DNA of 64,000 nucleotides from Maribacter arcticus (GCF_900167935.1 NZ_FUYL01000004.1:1-64000), one strand, 5' to 3'. Shown: positions 8,644-18,410, counted from the first letter of the stretch. Numbers and translations: made by a program. The notes: generated from the letters alone by a model not told the origin.

Positions 8644-11043
8644 CTAATTTTCAAACGGCTTAAATAACAAAACAGATTCTGAACTTTCCATAACCTCATC
8701 TTTATTCATCATCATTTTACGAAATTCACCGTTAACAAACATTTCTGCCTGATCTTTATAATGACTACTAAAAGGATTACCAGATTGACCGGTAGGTAAA
8801 ATACTAATACTATTTTCAATATCTGAAAAATCAACAATTCTTCTTGTTGATGGTCCTGAACTGGTTTTATATAAGCCAGTTTCATCATAAGAAAACCCAA
8901 GGTTATTGATAACTTCCCTTGAACCCTCTATAGGATAAGGGCCTACGTTAAAAAATGATCGTAGTGCAGCAATTTGCCCAATTGGGTGACTATGCTCTAT
9001 AGTATGAACATTCTTCCACTCCCAACTTTCCCTATTTTTTCCAAAGTCATTTTCCAATGATTTTATTGCTTCGGTAAAGGATTTATTTACAATATCCTGC
9101 ATGTTTTCTTTAACATCAGTAGTAGACACGTCATCCCACCAGACCGAACTTTCATTTCTCGATAATGGCGCGATAAGACGTTTCATAAAATGGGTACTTA
9201 AAAACTGAGTAAACAATTCTTCTCCTAATTCATCTTTAAATGTATTTTTTAAATAATAGTAAATCCAACGATTATAGACTGTCGCCTCTACCGATTGAAG
9301 ATTGTAATTGCCATTCCACATTTTTAAACTATCTATAACTTTCAGCCCTGTTTCAGTCAACAAATTAATATCAATGAATTTGGCTAAATCTGCTATTATT
9401 GTTGGTTCTACAGATGATGTAACATCGGTAATCATTTCACTTGCAGATTCTTTATCCCAGTCATTTTTAGGCGCTAACAGATTTACAATTCTCTTTGCCC
9501 TATTCTCTGGTAAGTAATACCCTGGGTAAAGCATACCTGCAATAGAATCAGGTTGGTTATTCGCTGAATACACGTAATGATTTGACGGATTTATCGCCTG
9601 AGGATTTTCACTAAAGCTAAGCAGCTCTTTTTGTAATGGAAGTCCCTCTCCTACTTCATAAATCAATTTAGTGTTTATAGAATCTGGAATATTGTATAGT
9701 TGCGCAGTTGCAAACCAAGCTACATTGCCCTCAGCATCTCCATACATTATATTTAATCCTGGTGCATGAATATTCGGTAATGCCGTCTTAAATTCATTGA
9801 GATTATTAGCGTGGCTCAATCCGAATAATGCATCTATTACCTTATTATCCATTTGGGTGTAAATCCATGACATGGCTATTGGCCTATCTCCTTGTATTTG
9901 GTCTGCAATACCGTTCAAAATAGGTCCGTGTACAGATTTCTTATAGGTAAATTCTATATCTTTTGAATCTTTTACTTTAATGGTTTTATTTATAATCTCA
10001 TAATCTACATACCCATTCGAAGAAAGGTATTGATCAGCATTATCTGGATTGTTCTGTTCGTAATAAAAATCAACATCATCATTCTCGAACATAGTAACAC
10101 CATAAGCCAACTTTCTATTATGCCCCAACATAGGAAAGGGTATACCTGCTATATGATAGCCATATTTAGAATAGTTGGGGGTTTCTATATGAGCCTCGAA
10201 CCAAACAGAAGGCTGAGCAAAACCAATATGCGGGTCATTAGCTAAAATGACTTTTCCGTTCTTTGTCTTTTCAGGAGCGATAACCCAACTATTACTACCC
10301 TCAAATAATGGAACATTCAATACACCTAATGCCTTGTTAACCGCCGTTGTAAGATTGTTCTGAATAGAATCGTTCTGAGTAGGGTTATAATTTTTAATCC
10401 ATTCTGTAGTAACATCAGACTCAATATGTAAATCTTTCAAATAATCGGGACCTAATTTAGAATTTATAGTTGTTAAAAGCGGGTCTGTTTTATGTGCCAT
10501 GGCGAAACTGAATGCCATATAACCTATAGTGTTATACACATCTTCTAAAACGAATTCTTCTTTTTCAATACCAGTTAGGTAAAATTCAATTGGTGTTGGT
10601 CCTTCAGCAATAAATTGGTTAATACCATCTAAATATGCTTTAGCCAAAACAACACCTTCATTTTCCTCATCAACATTGGCAACAGTAATTTTAGAGGCAT
10701 CTGCAATACCTAATGAGAGAAAGAACTTATCGGTTCCTACTAAATCTTTACCAAAAACTTCAGATAAACCGCCACTTGCAATTCTTCGAAGTAGCTCCAT
10801 TTGCCATAAACGGTCTTGTGCGTGAACGTAACCTAATACCCTAAAAGCATCTTTTTCGTTCGCTCCATATATATGCGGTATACCATAATTATCATAGTAC
10901 ACACTAACCTCTTTCTCAAGATGAACAAGTTCTTGCTCACCAGTATAATCTGGTTTTAATGTGTAAATAAAAATTCCAATTCCTATTACTAATAGGACGA
11001 GAATTGCCAATAGGATTTTTCCGATTCTTTTTAATGTTCTCAT
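8644..11043 (-). CDS. Penicillin acylase family protein (Ntn hydrolase)
   Basis: A 799-residue precursor with an N-terminal membrane anchor (residues 9-28). It contains the penicillin acylase pattern: FRVLGYVHAQDRLWQMELLRR near 67-87 in the future alpha subunit, and the autoprocessing site G249-S250 followed by NSWVI, where Ser250 becomes the N-terminal nucleophile of the beta subunit. ILANDPHIGF at about 266 supports the assignment. The family hydrolyses amide bonds of penicillins, cephalosporins, acyl-homoserine lactones or related N-acyl compounds; which one applies here cannot be read from the sequence. The protein is likely anchored in the inner membrane facing the periplasm. It is monocistronic, with 173 bases to the TonB receptor and 107 to the DsbD gene. 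Confidence 0.92.
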   Translation of the reverse strand: MRTLKRIGKILLAILVLLVIGIGIFIYTLKPDYTGEQELVHLEKEVSVYYDNYGIPHIYGANEKDAFRVLGYVHAQDRLWQMELLRRIASGGLSEVFGKDLVGTDKFFLSLGIADASKITVANVDEENEGVVLAKAYLDGINQFIAEGPTPIEFYLTGIEKEEFVLEDVYNTIGYMAFSFAMAHKTDPLLTTINSKLGPDYLKDLHIESDVTTEWIKNYNPTQNDSIQNNLTTAVNKALGVLNVPLFEGSNSWVIAPEKTKNGKVILANDPHIGFAQPSVWFEAHIETPNYSKYGYHIAGIPFPMLGHNRKLAYGVTMFENDDVDFYYEQNNPDNADQYLSSNGYVDYEIINKTIKVKDSKDIEFTYKKSVHGPILNGIADQIQGDRPIAMSWIYTQMDNKVIDALFGLSHANNLNEFKTALPNIHAPGLNIMYGDAEGNVAWFATAQLYNIPDSINTKLIYEVGEGLPLQKELLSFSENPQAINPSNHYVYSANNQPDSIAGMLYPGYYLPENRAKRIVNLLAPKNDWDKESASEMITDVTSSVEPTIIADLAKFIDINLLTETGLKVIDSLKMWNGNYNLQSVEATVYNRWIYYYLKNTFKDELGEELFTQFLSTHFMKRLIAPLSRNESSVWWDDVSTTDVKENMQDIVNKSFTEAIKSLENDFGKNRESWEWKNVHTIEHSHPIGQIAALRSFFNVGPYPIEGSREVINNLGFSYDETGLYKTSSGPSTRRIVDFSDIENSISILPTGQSGNPFSSHYKDQAEMFVNGEFRKMMMNKDEVMESSESVLLFKPFEN

Positions 11044-11150
11044 AATTTAACGGGAGAATTAAATCCTAAGTTATGATTAATTTTAACACCTAACACTTCG
11101 TAGTACTGCTTTTTATTGACGAGAAGTCAACATCTTACAGGACATGAACA

Positions 11151-13115
11151 TTAATTATTATTTTTAAGACCCTCTAACAGCCAGTTTTTATAAGTAGGAA
11201 TATCAGAATTTTGAATGGTTGTATTGAGCACTTTTAAGTCTGGAGATAACAACACATAAAAAGGTTGAGAGATAGAATTAAAGTTTACATCTTGAAACGT
11301 ACCCCATTTTTGAGCAATGTTGCTAATCTCTTTTACACGACCACTATCAAATTGAAAATTAAACTGTTCAGATTCAGGAAGTTCTTCTCTATCATCTGTA
11401 TATAATGAAATGAGCACGTAATTGTTCTTAATTATAGGAAACACGTCAGGATCACTCCAAACATTCTCCTCCATCTTTCTACAGTTGACACATGCCCAAC
11501 CCGTAAAATCTAACAGAATTGGCTTATTTACTTCCTTAGCATATGCCAAACCTTCCTCAAAATCTTGAAAGCAGTTAATTCCTAGCGGACACTCGCTCTC
11601 TTGTTCAAATACGCTGTAAAACTCTGGTGGTGGAAAACCACTCAATAATTTTAAGTGGGTTATTTTGGTAACACCCAGTATCAAGTAAACTGTAAATGCT
11701 AAACTTAAGAAAGCTGTTAATTTGCGACCGACAGCTAATTTCTTAATAGGCCCGTCATGCGGAAACTTATATAGACCAAATAAATAAAGTGTCATCGCTA
11801 TTCCTAAAACAATCCATATTCCTAAAAATATTTCTCGCTTTAATATCCCCCAATGCCCGACCATATCTGCGTTTGATAAGAATTTTAATGCCAAGCCTAT
11901 TTCTAAAAATCCGAGTACTACTTTTACTGTAGTCATCCATCCACCAGATTTTGGAAGTGAATTCAACCATGCCGGGAATAATGCAAAAAGAGCAAATGGT
12001 AAAGCTAGAGCAACTCCGAAACCGGTCATACCTGCAGTAAGATTAGTCGCTACTTCACCTTCCGCCAATGTAGTACCACCTAATAACCCTCCTAAAATAG
12101 GCCCTGTGCATGAAAATGACACTATAGCTAAGGTTACCGCCATAAAAAAGATACCGATAACTCCGCCAACCTTAGATGAAGCAGCATCCATTTTATTTGC
12201 CCATGAATTTGGCAAGGTTAGCTCATAGTATCCAAAAAAGGAAAAAGCAAAAAATAGAAATATGAAAAAGAATAAAAGATTCAACCATACATTAGTTGCT
12301 ATTGAATTCAGTATCTGCGAATCGACCGAATCAAATAAATGAAATGGCAGACTTAATAAAAAGTAAATAAGTACAATAAAGAAACCATACAACAATGCAT
12401 TTATAATCCCTTTTGATTTCTTCTGTGAGTGCTTTGTAAAAAATGACACGGTTAAAGGTATCATAGGAAACACACAAGGTGTCAATAAAGCTATCAGACC
12501 GCCAAGGAAACCTAATCCGAAAATGACCCAAATATTTGTGCTTTCGGAAATATTATCTTGACCTTGAGTAAGGAGTTCTTTATTTTTAAGATCTAATCTT
12601 AATTTTTCACCTAATACTAAGCTCCTATCATCTACAGTAGTAATAAGTTCCTTCGCTTTAGAACCATCTAAAGTGAAAATAAACTTTTTATCCATAGGGA
12701 TACAGACTTCCTTACAGACTTGAAAAAACAAATCAATATCGATTTGGTTTATAGAAGGATCCAAAATTTTAATACGCTGTGTGAAAATTGCATCATCTTT
12801 AAAATAGGTTTCCTCTACTTCAAAAATATCACTGTACTCCTTAATTGTTTCACTCTCAAGCGTGCCATCAATTAATTCATAAATACTACCATTACCGTTA
12901 TAAGTAAACTCGCTAGGCAATGATCCAAATTCTGATGTGAATTGAGAGTACATATGCCAACCCTCAAGAATTTTTGCCTGCATCACCAATTCATACTCGG
13001 TTTCAGAAATTTTATTTATTTCCTGCTCCCAAACTACCGGGTTATCATCCGATTGGGCATATGCACCAAAAGGCAACACAACCATAAAAAGTAGTAAAGC
13101 AATTATTCTCATCAT
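11151..13115 (-). CDS. dsbD: DsbD-type thiol:disulfide interchange protein
   Basis: This 654-residue protein has all three DsbD modules. A signal peptide (1-20) precedes an immunoglobulin-like periplasmic domain with Cys134 and Cys138 (CKEVC). A CcdA-like membrane domain of about eight helices spans 197-485, with redox cysteines Cys214 in TPCVFPM and Cys336 in SCTGP. A C-terminal thioredoxin domain has the CVNC motif at 542-545. By family knowledge it moves reducing equivalents from cytoplasmic thioredoxin to periplasmic proteins. The N-terminal pair is spaced by three residues, closer than the six-apart pair of E. coli DsbD. Its start overlaps the tilS stop by four bases, indicating translational coupling although the functions are unrelated. 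Confidence 0.92.
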   Translation of the reverse strand: MMRIIALLLFMVVLPFGAYAQSDDNPVVWEQEINKISETEYELVMQAKILEGWHMYSQFTSEFGSLPSEFTYNGNGSIYELIDGTLESETIKEYSDIFEVEETYFKDDAIFTQRIKILDPSINQIDIDLFFQVCKEVCIPMDKKFIFTLDGSKAKELITTVDDRSLVLGEKLRLDLKNKELLTQGQDNISESTNIWVIFGLGFLGGLIALLTPCVFPMIPLTVSFFTKHSQKKSKGIINALLYGFFIVLIYFLLSLPFHLFDSVDSQILNSIATNVWLNLLFFFIFLFFAFSFFGYYELTLPNSWANKMDAASSKVGGVIGIFFMAVTLAIVSFSCTGPILGGLLGGTTLAEGEVATNLTAGMTGFGVALALPFALFALFPAWLNSLPKSGGWMTTVKVVLGFLEIGLALKFLSNADMVGHWGILKREIFLGIWIVLGIAMTLYLFGLYKFPHDGPIKKLAVGRKLTAFLSLAFTVYLILGVTKITHLKLLSGFPPPEFYSVFEQESECPLGINCFQDFEEGLAYAKEVNKPILLDFTGWACVNCRKMEENVWSDPDVFPIIKNNYVLISLYTDDREELPESEQFNFQFDSGRVKEISNIAQKWGTFQDVNFNSISQPFYVLLSPDLKVLNTTIQNSDIPTYKNWLLEGLKNNN

Positions 13116-14422
13116 GTCATTTCTATTTTTAAAATCTCTTCGGCGCTATTTTCAACTCTAAATCGATGGTCTGCCCGCATACCTATAACCCATACAATTT
13201 GCTCATTAGAGCATAATAACCATATCTCTTCTTTCGAAAGAACATCAACCTTCTCATCTTTAAAAAACTTTGAAAGTTTCTTTTTATGATTTAAGCCCAA
13301 TGGATAAAAGTAGTCGCCCTTTTTCCATTTCCTTATCACCAAAGGATACTTTAACGTATTTTTTTGAACGAATATCTCCTTTAGTGAATTATTATAACGT
13401 TCAGGTACTACCGAAAATTTCAGCGATAAAGGATGATTTATTTCTACTAAATTTTCCTTTATTAAAAACTCCTGTTCTTCATCTTCTTTCTTATCAATAG
13501 GCGACAACAACAATACGTCACGATTCTTCACCAAAACATGCGTTGAAGACACCAACTGTTTTCCGCTCAACCCGTCTAATAAAGCCTCAAGATTCTCTAA
13601 TTCCTTAAATCCGTACTCATTAAAAAGTCCGTATAGATACGTTGAAAGCGGATTTAATTTTTTAAGCTTCGAAATTGAAATTTCAAACTTATTATCTATT
13701 TCAATAAAAAGCTCTTCTTTCAACTTTCCAAGACAAGCGGAGGCAATGGTTTCGGTCTGACTTAAATAATGAATCGTATTATTGAAATTATCAAAAAAAG
13801 TAGGGTGCAACTCGCTCAATTTTGGTATAATCTCTAACCGTATTTTGTTCCTTAAATACTTGGTATCAGTATTACTTGCGTCTTCTCGCCAATTTAGTTC
13901 GTGCTCTTCAGCATATAACTCTAACTCCTGCCTAGTATAAGGCAAAAGAGGTCTTCTTAAAATAGCTGTTTTAGCTGGTATTCCTATTAATCCGTCTATA
14001 CCAGTTCCCCTAGAGAGGTTTATTAAAAAAGTCTCTACATTATCATTGGCATGGTGGGCAGTTAAAATATATGGAATATTATGCTGTACTAATAACTGTT
14101 CAAACCAAGTATAGCGAAGTTCACGTGCTGCCATTTGAACTGAACCTTTGTGCTCATTTACATAGTCAATAGTATCAAAATGGGTCACGTAGACTACTAT
14201 ACCTAACTTCTCTCCATATTCGCGAACAAAATTTTCATCTCCGATACTATCTTCACCTCGCAATCTAAAGTTGCAATGCGCTAAAGAAAATTGAAGTTGA
14301 GCCTGTTGGCACAAATCAGTAAGTACCATACTATCCAAACCTCCACTACAAGCAATAATGAAGTGATTATCTAGCAACTCTGGAAAAGAATCTTCAATAT
14401 GTTTTTTAAACGCTTTTAACAC
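13112..14422 (-). CDS. tilS: tRNA(Ile)-lysidine synthetase TilS
   Basis: A 436-residue cytoplasmic enzyme. The PP-loop CSGGLDS at 25-31 binds ATP, followed by the lysidine-synthase signature (HCNFRLRGEDS, HHANDNVETFLINLSRGTG) and the C-terminal TilS domain (about 365-435, PLVIRKWKKGDYF). It converts cytidine 34 of the CAU-anticodon tRNA-Ile to lysidine and is expected to be essential. The start codon is GTG; no ATG or TTG lies in frame just upstream, and the first residues MLKAFKKH fit family N-termini. It is first in a two-gene unit with dsbD, overlapping it by four bases. Confidence 0.95.
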   Translation of the reverse strand: MLKAFKKHIEDSFPELLDNHFIIACSGGLDSMVLTDLCQQAQLQFSLAHCNFRLRGEDSIGDENFVREYGEKLGIVVYVTHFDTIDYVNEHKGSVQMAARELRYTWFEQLLVQHNIPYILTAHHANDNVETFLINLSRGTGIDGLIGIPAKTAILRRPLLPYTRQELELYAEEHELNWREDASNTDTKYLRNKIRLEIIPKLSELHPTFFDNFNNTIHYLSQTETIASACLGKLKEELFIEIDNKFEISISKLKKLNPLSTYLYGLFNEYGFKELENLEALLDGLSGKQLVSSTHVLVKNRDVLLLSPIDKKEDEEQEFLIKENLVEINHPLSLKFSVVPERYNNSLKEIFVQKNTLKYPLVIRKWKKGDYFYPLGLNHKKKLSKFFKDEKVDVLSKEEIWLLCSNEQIVWVIGMRADHRFRVENSAEEILKIEMT

Positions 14423-14497
14423 GGCATAAAGGTAACTAAGTATCTATGATCATTACGAATATCCTCGAGTTTTATCCCTTAAATCATCTCCTAAGAA

Positions 14498-15034
14498 TTA
14501 AGAAATTAATTTAACGAAAGAAGCCACTTTCTCAGCATGAATTTTGGCTAAATCCGAGTTAGTAATTCCTTTTTCTTTATCGAAATTTTCACCATACCTA
14601 GGCAGCGAAAAGCTTTCTACAACATCACCCTTAAACCGAGTCAACATTTTTTCTGCAACCTCTAAAGCACCAATAGCACCACGACCTCCATTTGAAGTTG
14701 CCATTAACAAAATCTTCTTATCAACTAAAAACTGAGCATCTAACCTAGAAAGCCAATCTATTACATTTTTAAAATAAGCAGAAGGATAGCTATTATGTTC
14801 ATTTACAGAAATTATTAAAGCTTTAGCATTGCTAATTTCATTTTTAAATTCAACAAGTGAATTTGAGAATCCGTTTTCCTTCTCAACATCTTGACTATAC
14901 ATAGGAAATGGGCAATTTGCCATATCACGCAACCGTACTTCATGACCATTTATTAAAGATGAAGTAAACTTCACCAATTCATAATTGATAGAAACTGAAG
15001 AATTACTACCTGCAAATGCTAAAACATACCCCAT
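14498..15034 (-). CDS. NAD(P)H-dependent FMN reductase-like flavoprotein
   Basis: A 178-residue flavodoxin-fold protein. It shows the phosphate-binding loop GSNSSVSIN near residues 9-17, the isoalloxazine-contacting stretch NEHNSYPSAYFKNVIDW (about 98-114) in place of the common PEYNxSxPxxLKNxIDW, and the conserved SNGGRGA (about 133-139). The family reduces FMN or quinones with NAD(P)H. The replacement of PEYN by NEHN is a small deviation within the family. The gene stands alone between tilS and a divergent acyltransferase gene, so context adds no clue about the electron acceptor. Confidence 0.85.
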   Translation of the reverse strand: MGYVLAFAGSNSSVSINYELVKFTSSLINGHEVRLRDMANCPFPMYSQDVEKENGFSNSLVEFKNEISNAKALIISVNEHNSYPSAYFKNVIDWLSRLDAQFLVDKKILLMATSNGGRGAIGALEVAEKMLTRFKGDVVESFSLPRYGENFDKEKGITNSDLAKIHAEKVASFVKLIS

Positions 15035-15097
15035 GAACCTGATTTTTGAATGTTTGCGAATTTAATTCAATTAGAATAAACCTTAACTTATTTTATC

Positions 15098-15105
15098 TAA
15101 TTTTG
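15098..15105 (+). promoter_or_regulatory. Probable -7 box (TAATTTTG) of the DUF1624 gene
   Basis: TAATTTTG matches the Bacteroidota -7 consensus TAnnTTTG and lies 57 bases before the ATG at 15162, giving a plausible leader of about 50 nucleotides. No TTG is visible at the -33 distance, so this rests on one box alone. Confidence 0.4.
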
Positions 15106-15161
15106 CAGCCGTAAACATCCAAACATACTGTTTCATAAGTATATAGGATATAATTACTATA

Positions 15162-16346
15162 ATGAGCAACTCTAAGTCAAGATTGTTTTTTTTAGATGCC
15201 ATAAGAGCTTGGGCCATCTTAATGATGTTACAAGGTCATTTTATTGATGGATTACTAGATAATGCCTTTCGAGATAATTCTAATTTTCTGTTTAACACAT
15301 GGAAATATTTTAGAGGAATTACAGCTCCTGTATTCTTTACAGTATCTGGGTTCATCTTTACTTTTCTATTGATTAAATCTCCACAAACTGGTTGGGACAA
15401 CCCTCGTGTAAAAAAGGGTCTTAAAAGAGGATTTGAACTTTTAGCCATAGGATACCTTTTAAGAATGAACCTCTTCGGTATTTTCAAAGGGGAGGTTTAC
15501 GACTCTTTCTACCTTATAGACGTATTACACTGTATAGGACTTTCATTATTGTTTATCACCGGTTTTTACCTACTCACCTTCACCAAACAAAAATGGATTT
15601 TCCCTATTATATTGATATCCACAACGTTTTTATTATTCTTATTCGAACCTACTTATAAGGCATCTAGTTTTGAATATTTACCTCAGTTTATCGCGAATTA
15701 CCTCTCAAAGTCTAACGGGTCTGTATTTACGATAATACCATGGTTGGGCTATGCTACTATGGGTAGCTTCATGTCTGTTATATTCTCTAAATATCAAGAC
15801 AATAAAAATTTATACACCTACATCGTTCCTATTTATATACTAACCGGATTGGTTTTAATCCTTTTTTCTTCAGACTTTTTCTATTCCATTTATGAAGCAA
15901 CAGGAATACAATTATTCCAATCAATTTTCAATAACAACTATTTATTCATTCGTTTAGGTGATGTTCTTATCGTTTTTTCAATATTTATTATTCTACGTAA
16001 ATATTTAATGAATAGCACTTGGTTGAAAATAGGACAAAGCACTTTATCGATATACATTATTCATTTTATTATTCTTTACGGAAGTTTTACTGGTATTGGG
16101 CTATATCGCTTTTTCCACCATTCTTTAAATCCTTGGGTAGCGGTATTTGGAGCAATACTATTTATGATCGCAAGCACCTTCATAGCTTTAAAATATGAAA
16201 ATCATAAAGCTGAAGTTAAATCTGGTTTGTTTTCATTTTTATCTACTACGAGAATATATTTAGAACAAGCTGCACTTATCGCTTTTGAAATCGTAAGAAC
16301 GCTAACCGAAAAAATACTTCGCGCTTTAGGCTTAATAAAAAATTAA
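15162..16346 (+). CDS. DUF1624/heparan-alpha-glucosaminide N-acetyltransferase-like membrane protein
   Basis: A 394-residue polytopic membrane protein with about ten hydrophobic segments. The N-terminus reads FLDAIRAWAILMMLQGHFID, the diagnostic start of DUF1624 (heparan-alpha-glucosaminide N-acetyltransferase catalytic domain), including the histidine in QGHF. Members are thought to transfer acetyl groups across membranes to sugars or other acceptors. The acceptor here is unknown. The C-terminal 60 residues form a soluble amphipathic tail. It converges on lpd, with a shared symmetrical terminator between them. Confidence 0.82.
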   Translation: MSNSKSRLFFLDAIRAWAILMMLQGHFIDGLLDNAFRDNSNFLFNTWKYFRGITAPVFFTVSGFIFTFLLIKSPQTGWDNPRVKKGLKRGFELLAIGYLLRMNLFGIFKGEVYDSFYLIDVLHCIGLSLLFITGFYLLTFTKQKWIFPIILISTTFLLFLFEPTYKASSFEYLPQFIANYLSKSNGSVFTIIPWLGYATMGSFMSVIFSKYQDNKNLYTYIVPIYILTGLVLILFSSDFFYSIYEATGIQLFQSIFNNNYLFIRLGDVLIVFSIFIILRKYLMNSTWLKIGQSTLSIYIIHFIILYGSFTGIGLYRFFHHSLNPWVAVFGAILFMIASTFIALKYENHKAEVKSGLFSFLSTTRIYLEQAALIAFEIVRTLTEKILRALGLIKN

Positions 16347-16390
16347 TTAAGGCTCTATCTAGTGAACACCTAAGAAGAGTTAATAAAACA

Positions 16391-16416
16391 AAAAAGCAGC
16401 CAAAAGGCTGCTTTTT
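16391..16416. terminator. Bidirectional intrinsic terminator between the DUF1624 gene and lpd
   Basis: A perfect 11-bp inverted repeat (AAAAAGCAGCC / GGCTGCTTTTT, arms 16391-16401 and 16406-16416) surrounds an AAAA loop. The stem has a GC-rich core and is flanked by T-runs on either strand, so it can terminate both converging genes. Confidence 0.9.
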
Positions 16417-16437
16417 AAATATATATTATCTACACTT

Positions 16438-17844
16438 TTAGATATGCAAAGCACGATCACCAGTTGCTGCTAATGCTGCTTCTTTAACTGCTTCGGCATA
16501 TGTTGGGTGAGCATGGCTCATTCGAGAAATATCTTCAGCTGATGCTCTAAATTCCATTGCAGTTACAGCCTCAGTAATTAAATCTGCACAGCGAGCGCCA
16601 ATCATATGCACCCCTAATACTTCATCAGTCTTCTTATCTGCTAATATCTTAACGAAACCATCAGTATCCATACTTGCTCTTGCACGCCCTAATGCACGCA
16701 TAGGAAACTGCCCTACTTTGTAATCAACACCGGCCTCTTTAAGCTCCTCTTCTGTTTTACCAACAGCAGCAACTTCTGGCCAAGTATACACAACACCAGG
16801 TATTAAGTTGTAATCGATATGTGGTTTTTGACCCGCAATTAGCTCGGCCACCAAAGTACCTTCTTCTTCTGCCTTATGAGCTAACATAGCTCCTTTTATA
16901 ACATCACCTACTGCATAGATATTATCAACGTTAGTTTTTAAGTGTTCATCAACTATCACTTTTCCTCTATCGTCTAATTTTACACCAGCTGCATCAGCAT
17001 TCAATCCTTCTGTATAAGGTTTTCTACCTACCGCAACCAAACAATAGTCACCTTCAAAGATAACTTCTTGTCCTTTTTTATCATCAGCCTTTACAATGAC
17101 TTTATCGCCTTTTCGTTCTACTGATTTCACTTTGTGAGATAAAGCAAATTTTACTTTTTGCTTTTTCATCACCTTGGTCAATTCTTTTGAAAGGGCAGCA
17201 TCCATACCAGGAATAATACGATCCATGAATTCAACCACAGTTACATCCGCACCAAGTCTTTTGTAAACTTGGCCTAATTCTAAACCAATAACACCTCCAC
17301 CAATAACAATCATATGTTTTGGCACTTCTTTAAGCTCTAAAGCTTCAGTAGATGTAATTATACGCTCCTTATCAATCTTAATAAATGGTAAGGTAGATGG
17401 TTTAGACCCTGTAGCAATTATTATATTTTTTGCCTCTATTTCTTCTGTTTTACCGTCGTTCTTTTTAATACTAACATGCGTAGCGTCTTTAAAGCTTCCA
17501 AGTCCTTCAAAAACAGTAATCTTATTTTTATCCATTAAGAATTGAATGCCCTTGGTAGTTTGATCAACTACGCTTTGCTTACGACCAATCATCTTTTCCA
17601 AATTCACCTTTATCTCTCCAGGAATTTCAATTCCGTGTTCTTCAAAATGATTAATGGCATCTTCATAATGATGAGAAGAATCTAACATTGCCTTAGAAGG
17701 TATACACCCTACATTTAAACAGGTTCCACCTAAAGTAGAATATTTTTCAATTATTGCTGTTTTCATTCCTAGTTGTGCACAACGTATTGCTGCTACGTAT
17801 CCTCCAGGTCCTGAGCCTATAATGGCTACATCATATTGATCCAT
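16438..17844 (-). CDS. lpdA: Dihydrolipoyl dehydrogenase (E3)
   Basis: A 468-residue flavoprotein disulfide reductase. It shows the FAD-binding GSGPGG at 10-15, the redox disulfide C42-LNVG-C47, the NAD-binding GGGVIGLELG, and the active-site dyad His446/Glu451 in HAHPTYAEAVKEAAL. It regenerates lipoyl groups of the pyruvate, 2-oxoglutarate and branched-chain dehydrogenase complexes and of the glycine cleavage system. The gene is separate from any E1 or E2 gene, as is common in Flavobacteriaceae where one E3 serves several complexes. Length and motifs are complete. Confidence 0.96.
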   Translation of the reverse strand: MDQYDVAIIGSGPGGYVAAIRCAQLGMKTAIIEKYSTLGGTCLNVGCIPSKAMLDSSHHYEDAINHFEEHGIEIPGEIKVNLEKMIGRKQSVVDQTTKGIQFLMDKNKITVFEGLGSFKDATHVSIKKNDGKTEEIEAKNIIIATGSKPSTLPFIKIDKERIITSTEALELKEVPKHMIVIGGGVIGLELGQVYKRLGADVTVVEFMDRIIPGMDAALSKELTKVMKKQKVKFALSHKVKSVERKGDKVIVKADDKKGQEVIFEGDYCLVAVGRKPYTEGLNADAAGVKLDDRGKVIVDEHLKTNVDNIYAVGDVIKGAMLAHKAEEEGTLVAELIAGQKPHIDYNLIPGVVYTWPEVAAVGKTEEELKEAGVDYKVGQFPMRALGRARASMDTDGFVKILADKKTDEVLGVHMIGARCADLITEAVTAMEFRASAEDISRMSHAHPTYAEAVKEAALAATGDRALHI

Positions 17845-17869
17845 AAAATATTTGTTTTCTAATGTGATA

Positions 17870-17877
17870 CAAAATTA
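17870..17877 (-). promoter_or_regulatory. Possible -7 box (TAATTTTG) of lpdA
   Basis: Read on the minus strand, TAATTTTG lies about 26 bases upstream of the lpdA ATG at 17844 and matches TAnnTTTG. No clear TTG is found at -33, so support is limited. Confidence 0.35.
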
Positions 17878-17892
17878 ATACTATTTTTAGTT

Positions 17893-18351
17893 TTAAAGCG
17901 GTATAGCGGTAGAATGCTTGACCTCTTTTATCGTAAAAGAACTTTGTGTACTACCAATATGATTCATGGCAGTTAGTTTGTTGACCATAAAATTTCTATA
18001 GGCATCCATATCTTGAACATGAATTTTTAATAGGTAATCATAATCTCCACTAAGATGATGACATTCTACAACCTCTTGCAATCGTAATACTTGAGCTTCG
18101 AACTGTTCAATATTATCTTTTACATGCTGCACAAGTTTCACATGGCAAAATACGGTAAAGTTCCTATCAACTATTGCCTTATCTACTAAGGCTACATAGT
18201 CTCTAATAGCTCCTGTTCTTTCTAACCTTTTTATACGCTCATAAATAGCCGTGGTAGACAAGCCAAGCTTTAAGGCATATTCCTTTGTGGTTTTTTTACT
18301 ATCTGCCTGTAAAAGTTCAAGTAAATTGATATCTGTTTCGTCAAGTTTCAT
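17893..18351 (-). CDS. Lrp/AsnC family transcriptional regulator
   Basis: This 152-residue regulator starts at MKLDETDINLLELLQ, the canonical family N-terminus, so I chose the ATG at 18351 over one 39 bases upstream; the promoter -7 box lies between the two. The winged helix-turn-helix covers about residues 4-65 (LSTTAIYERIKRLERTGAI) and the RAM effector-binding domain about 70-150 (GDYDYLLKIHVQDMDAY). Such proteins bind amino acids and form octamers. It is divergent from a gamma-family PLP enzyme acting on sulfur amino acids, and a 19-bp palindrome lies between them. It probably controls that enzyme and itself in response to an amino acid, which is inference from context. Confidence 0.9.
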   Translation of the reverse strand: MKLDETDINLLELLQADSKKTTKEYALKLGLSTTAIYERIKRLERTGAIRDYVALVDKAIVDRNFTVFCHVKLVQHVKDNIEQFEAQVLRLQEVVECHHLSGDYDYLLKIHVQDMDAYRNFMVNKLTAMNHIGSTQSSFTIKEVKHSTAIPL

Positions 18352-18377
18352 AGTGATTATGATTCTAAATAGTTCAT

Positions 18378-18410
18378 CAAATTTAATCATTAATAGAAAA
18401 TAATTCTATT
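18378..18410. promoter_or_regulatory. Lrp-type operator (7-5-7 palindrome) next to the regulator's own -7 box
   Basis: AATAGAA (18392-18398) and TTCTATT (18404-18410) form a perfect inverted repeat with a five-base spacer. On the minus strand TAAATTTG (18378-18385) matches the Bacteroidota -7 consensus and would place the transcript start about 20 bases before the ATG at 18351. The palindrome thus overlaps the expected -33 region of the regulator gene, the right place for autoregulation. Confidence 0.6.

Noticed and set aside
11115-11135. Small inverted repeat TTGAC...GTCAA between the dsbD and penicillin acylase genes
   Set aside because: Five-base arms in AT-rich DNA without a T-run are not convincing as a terminator or operator.
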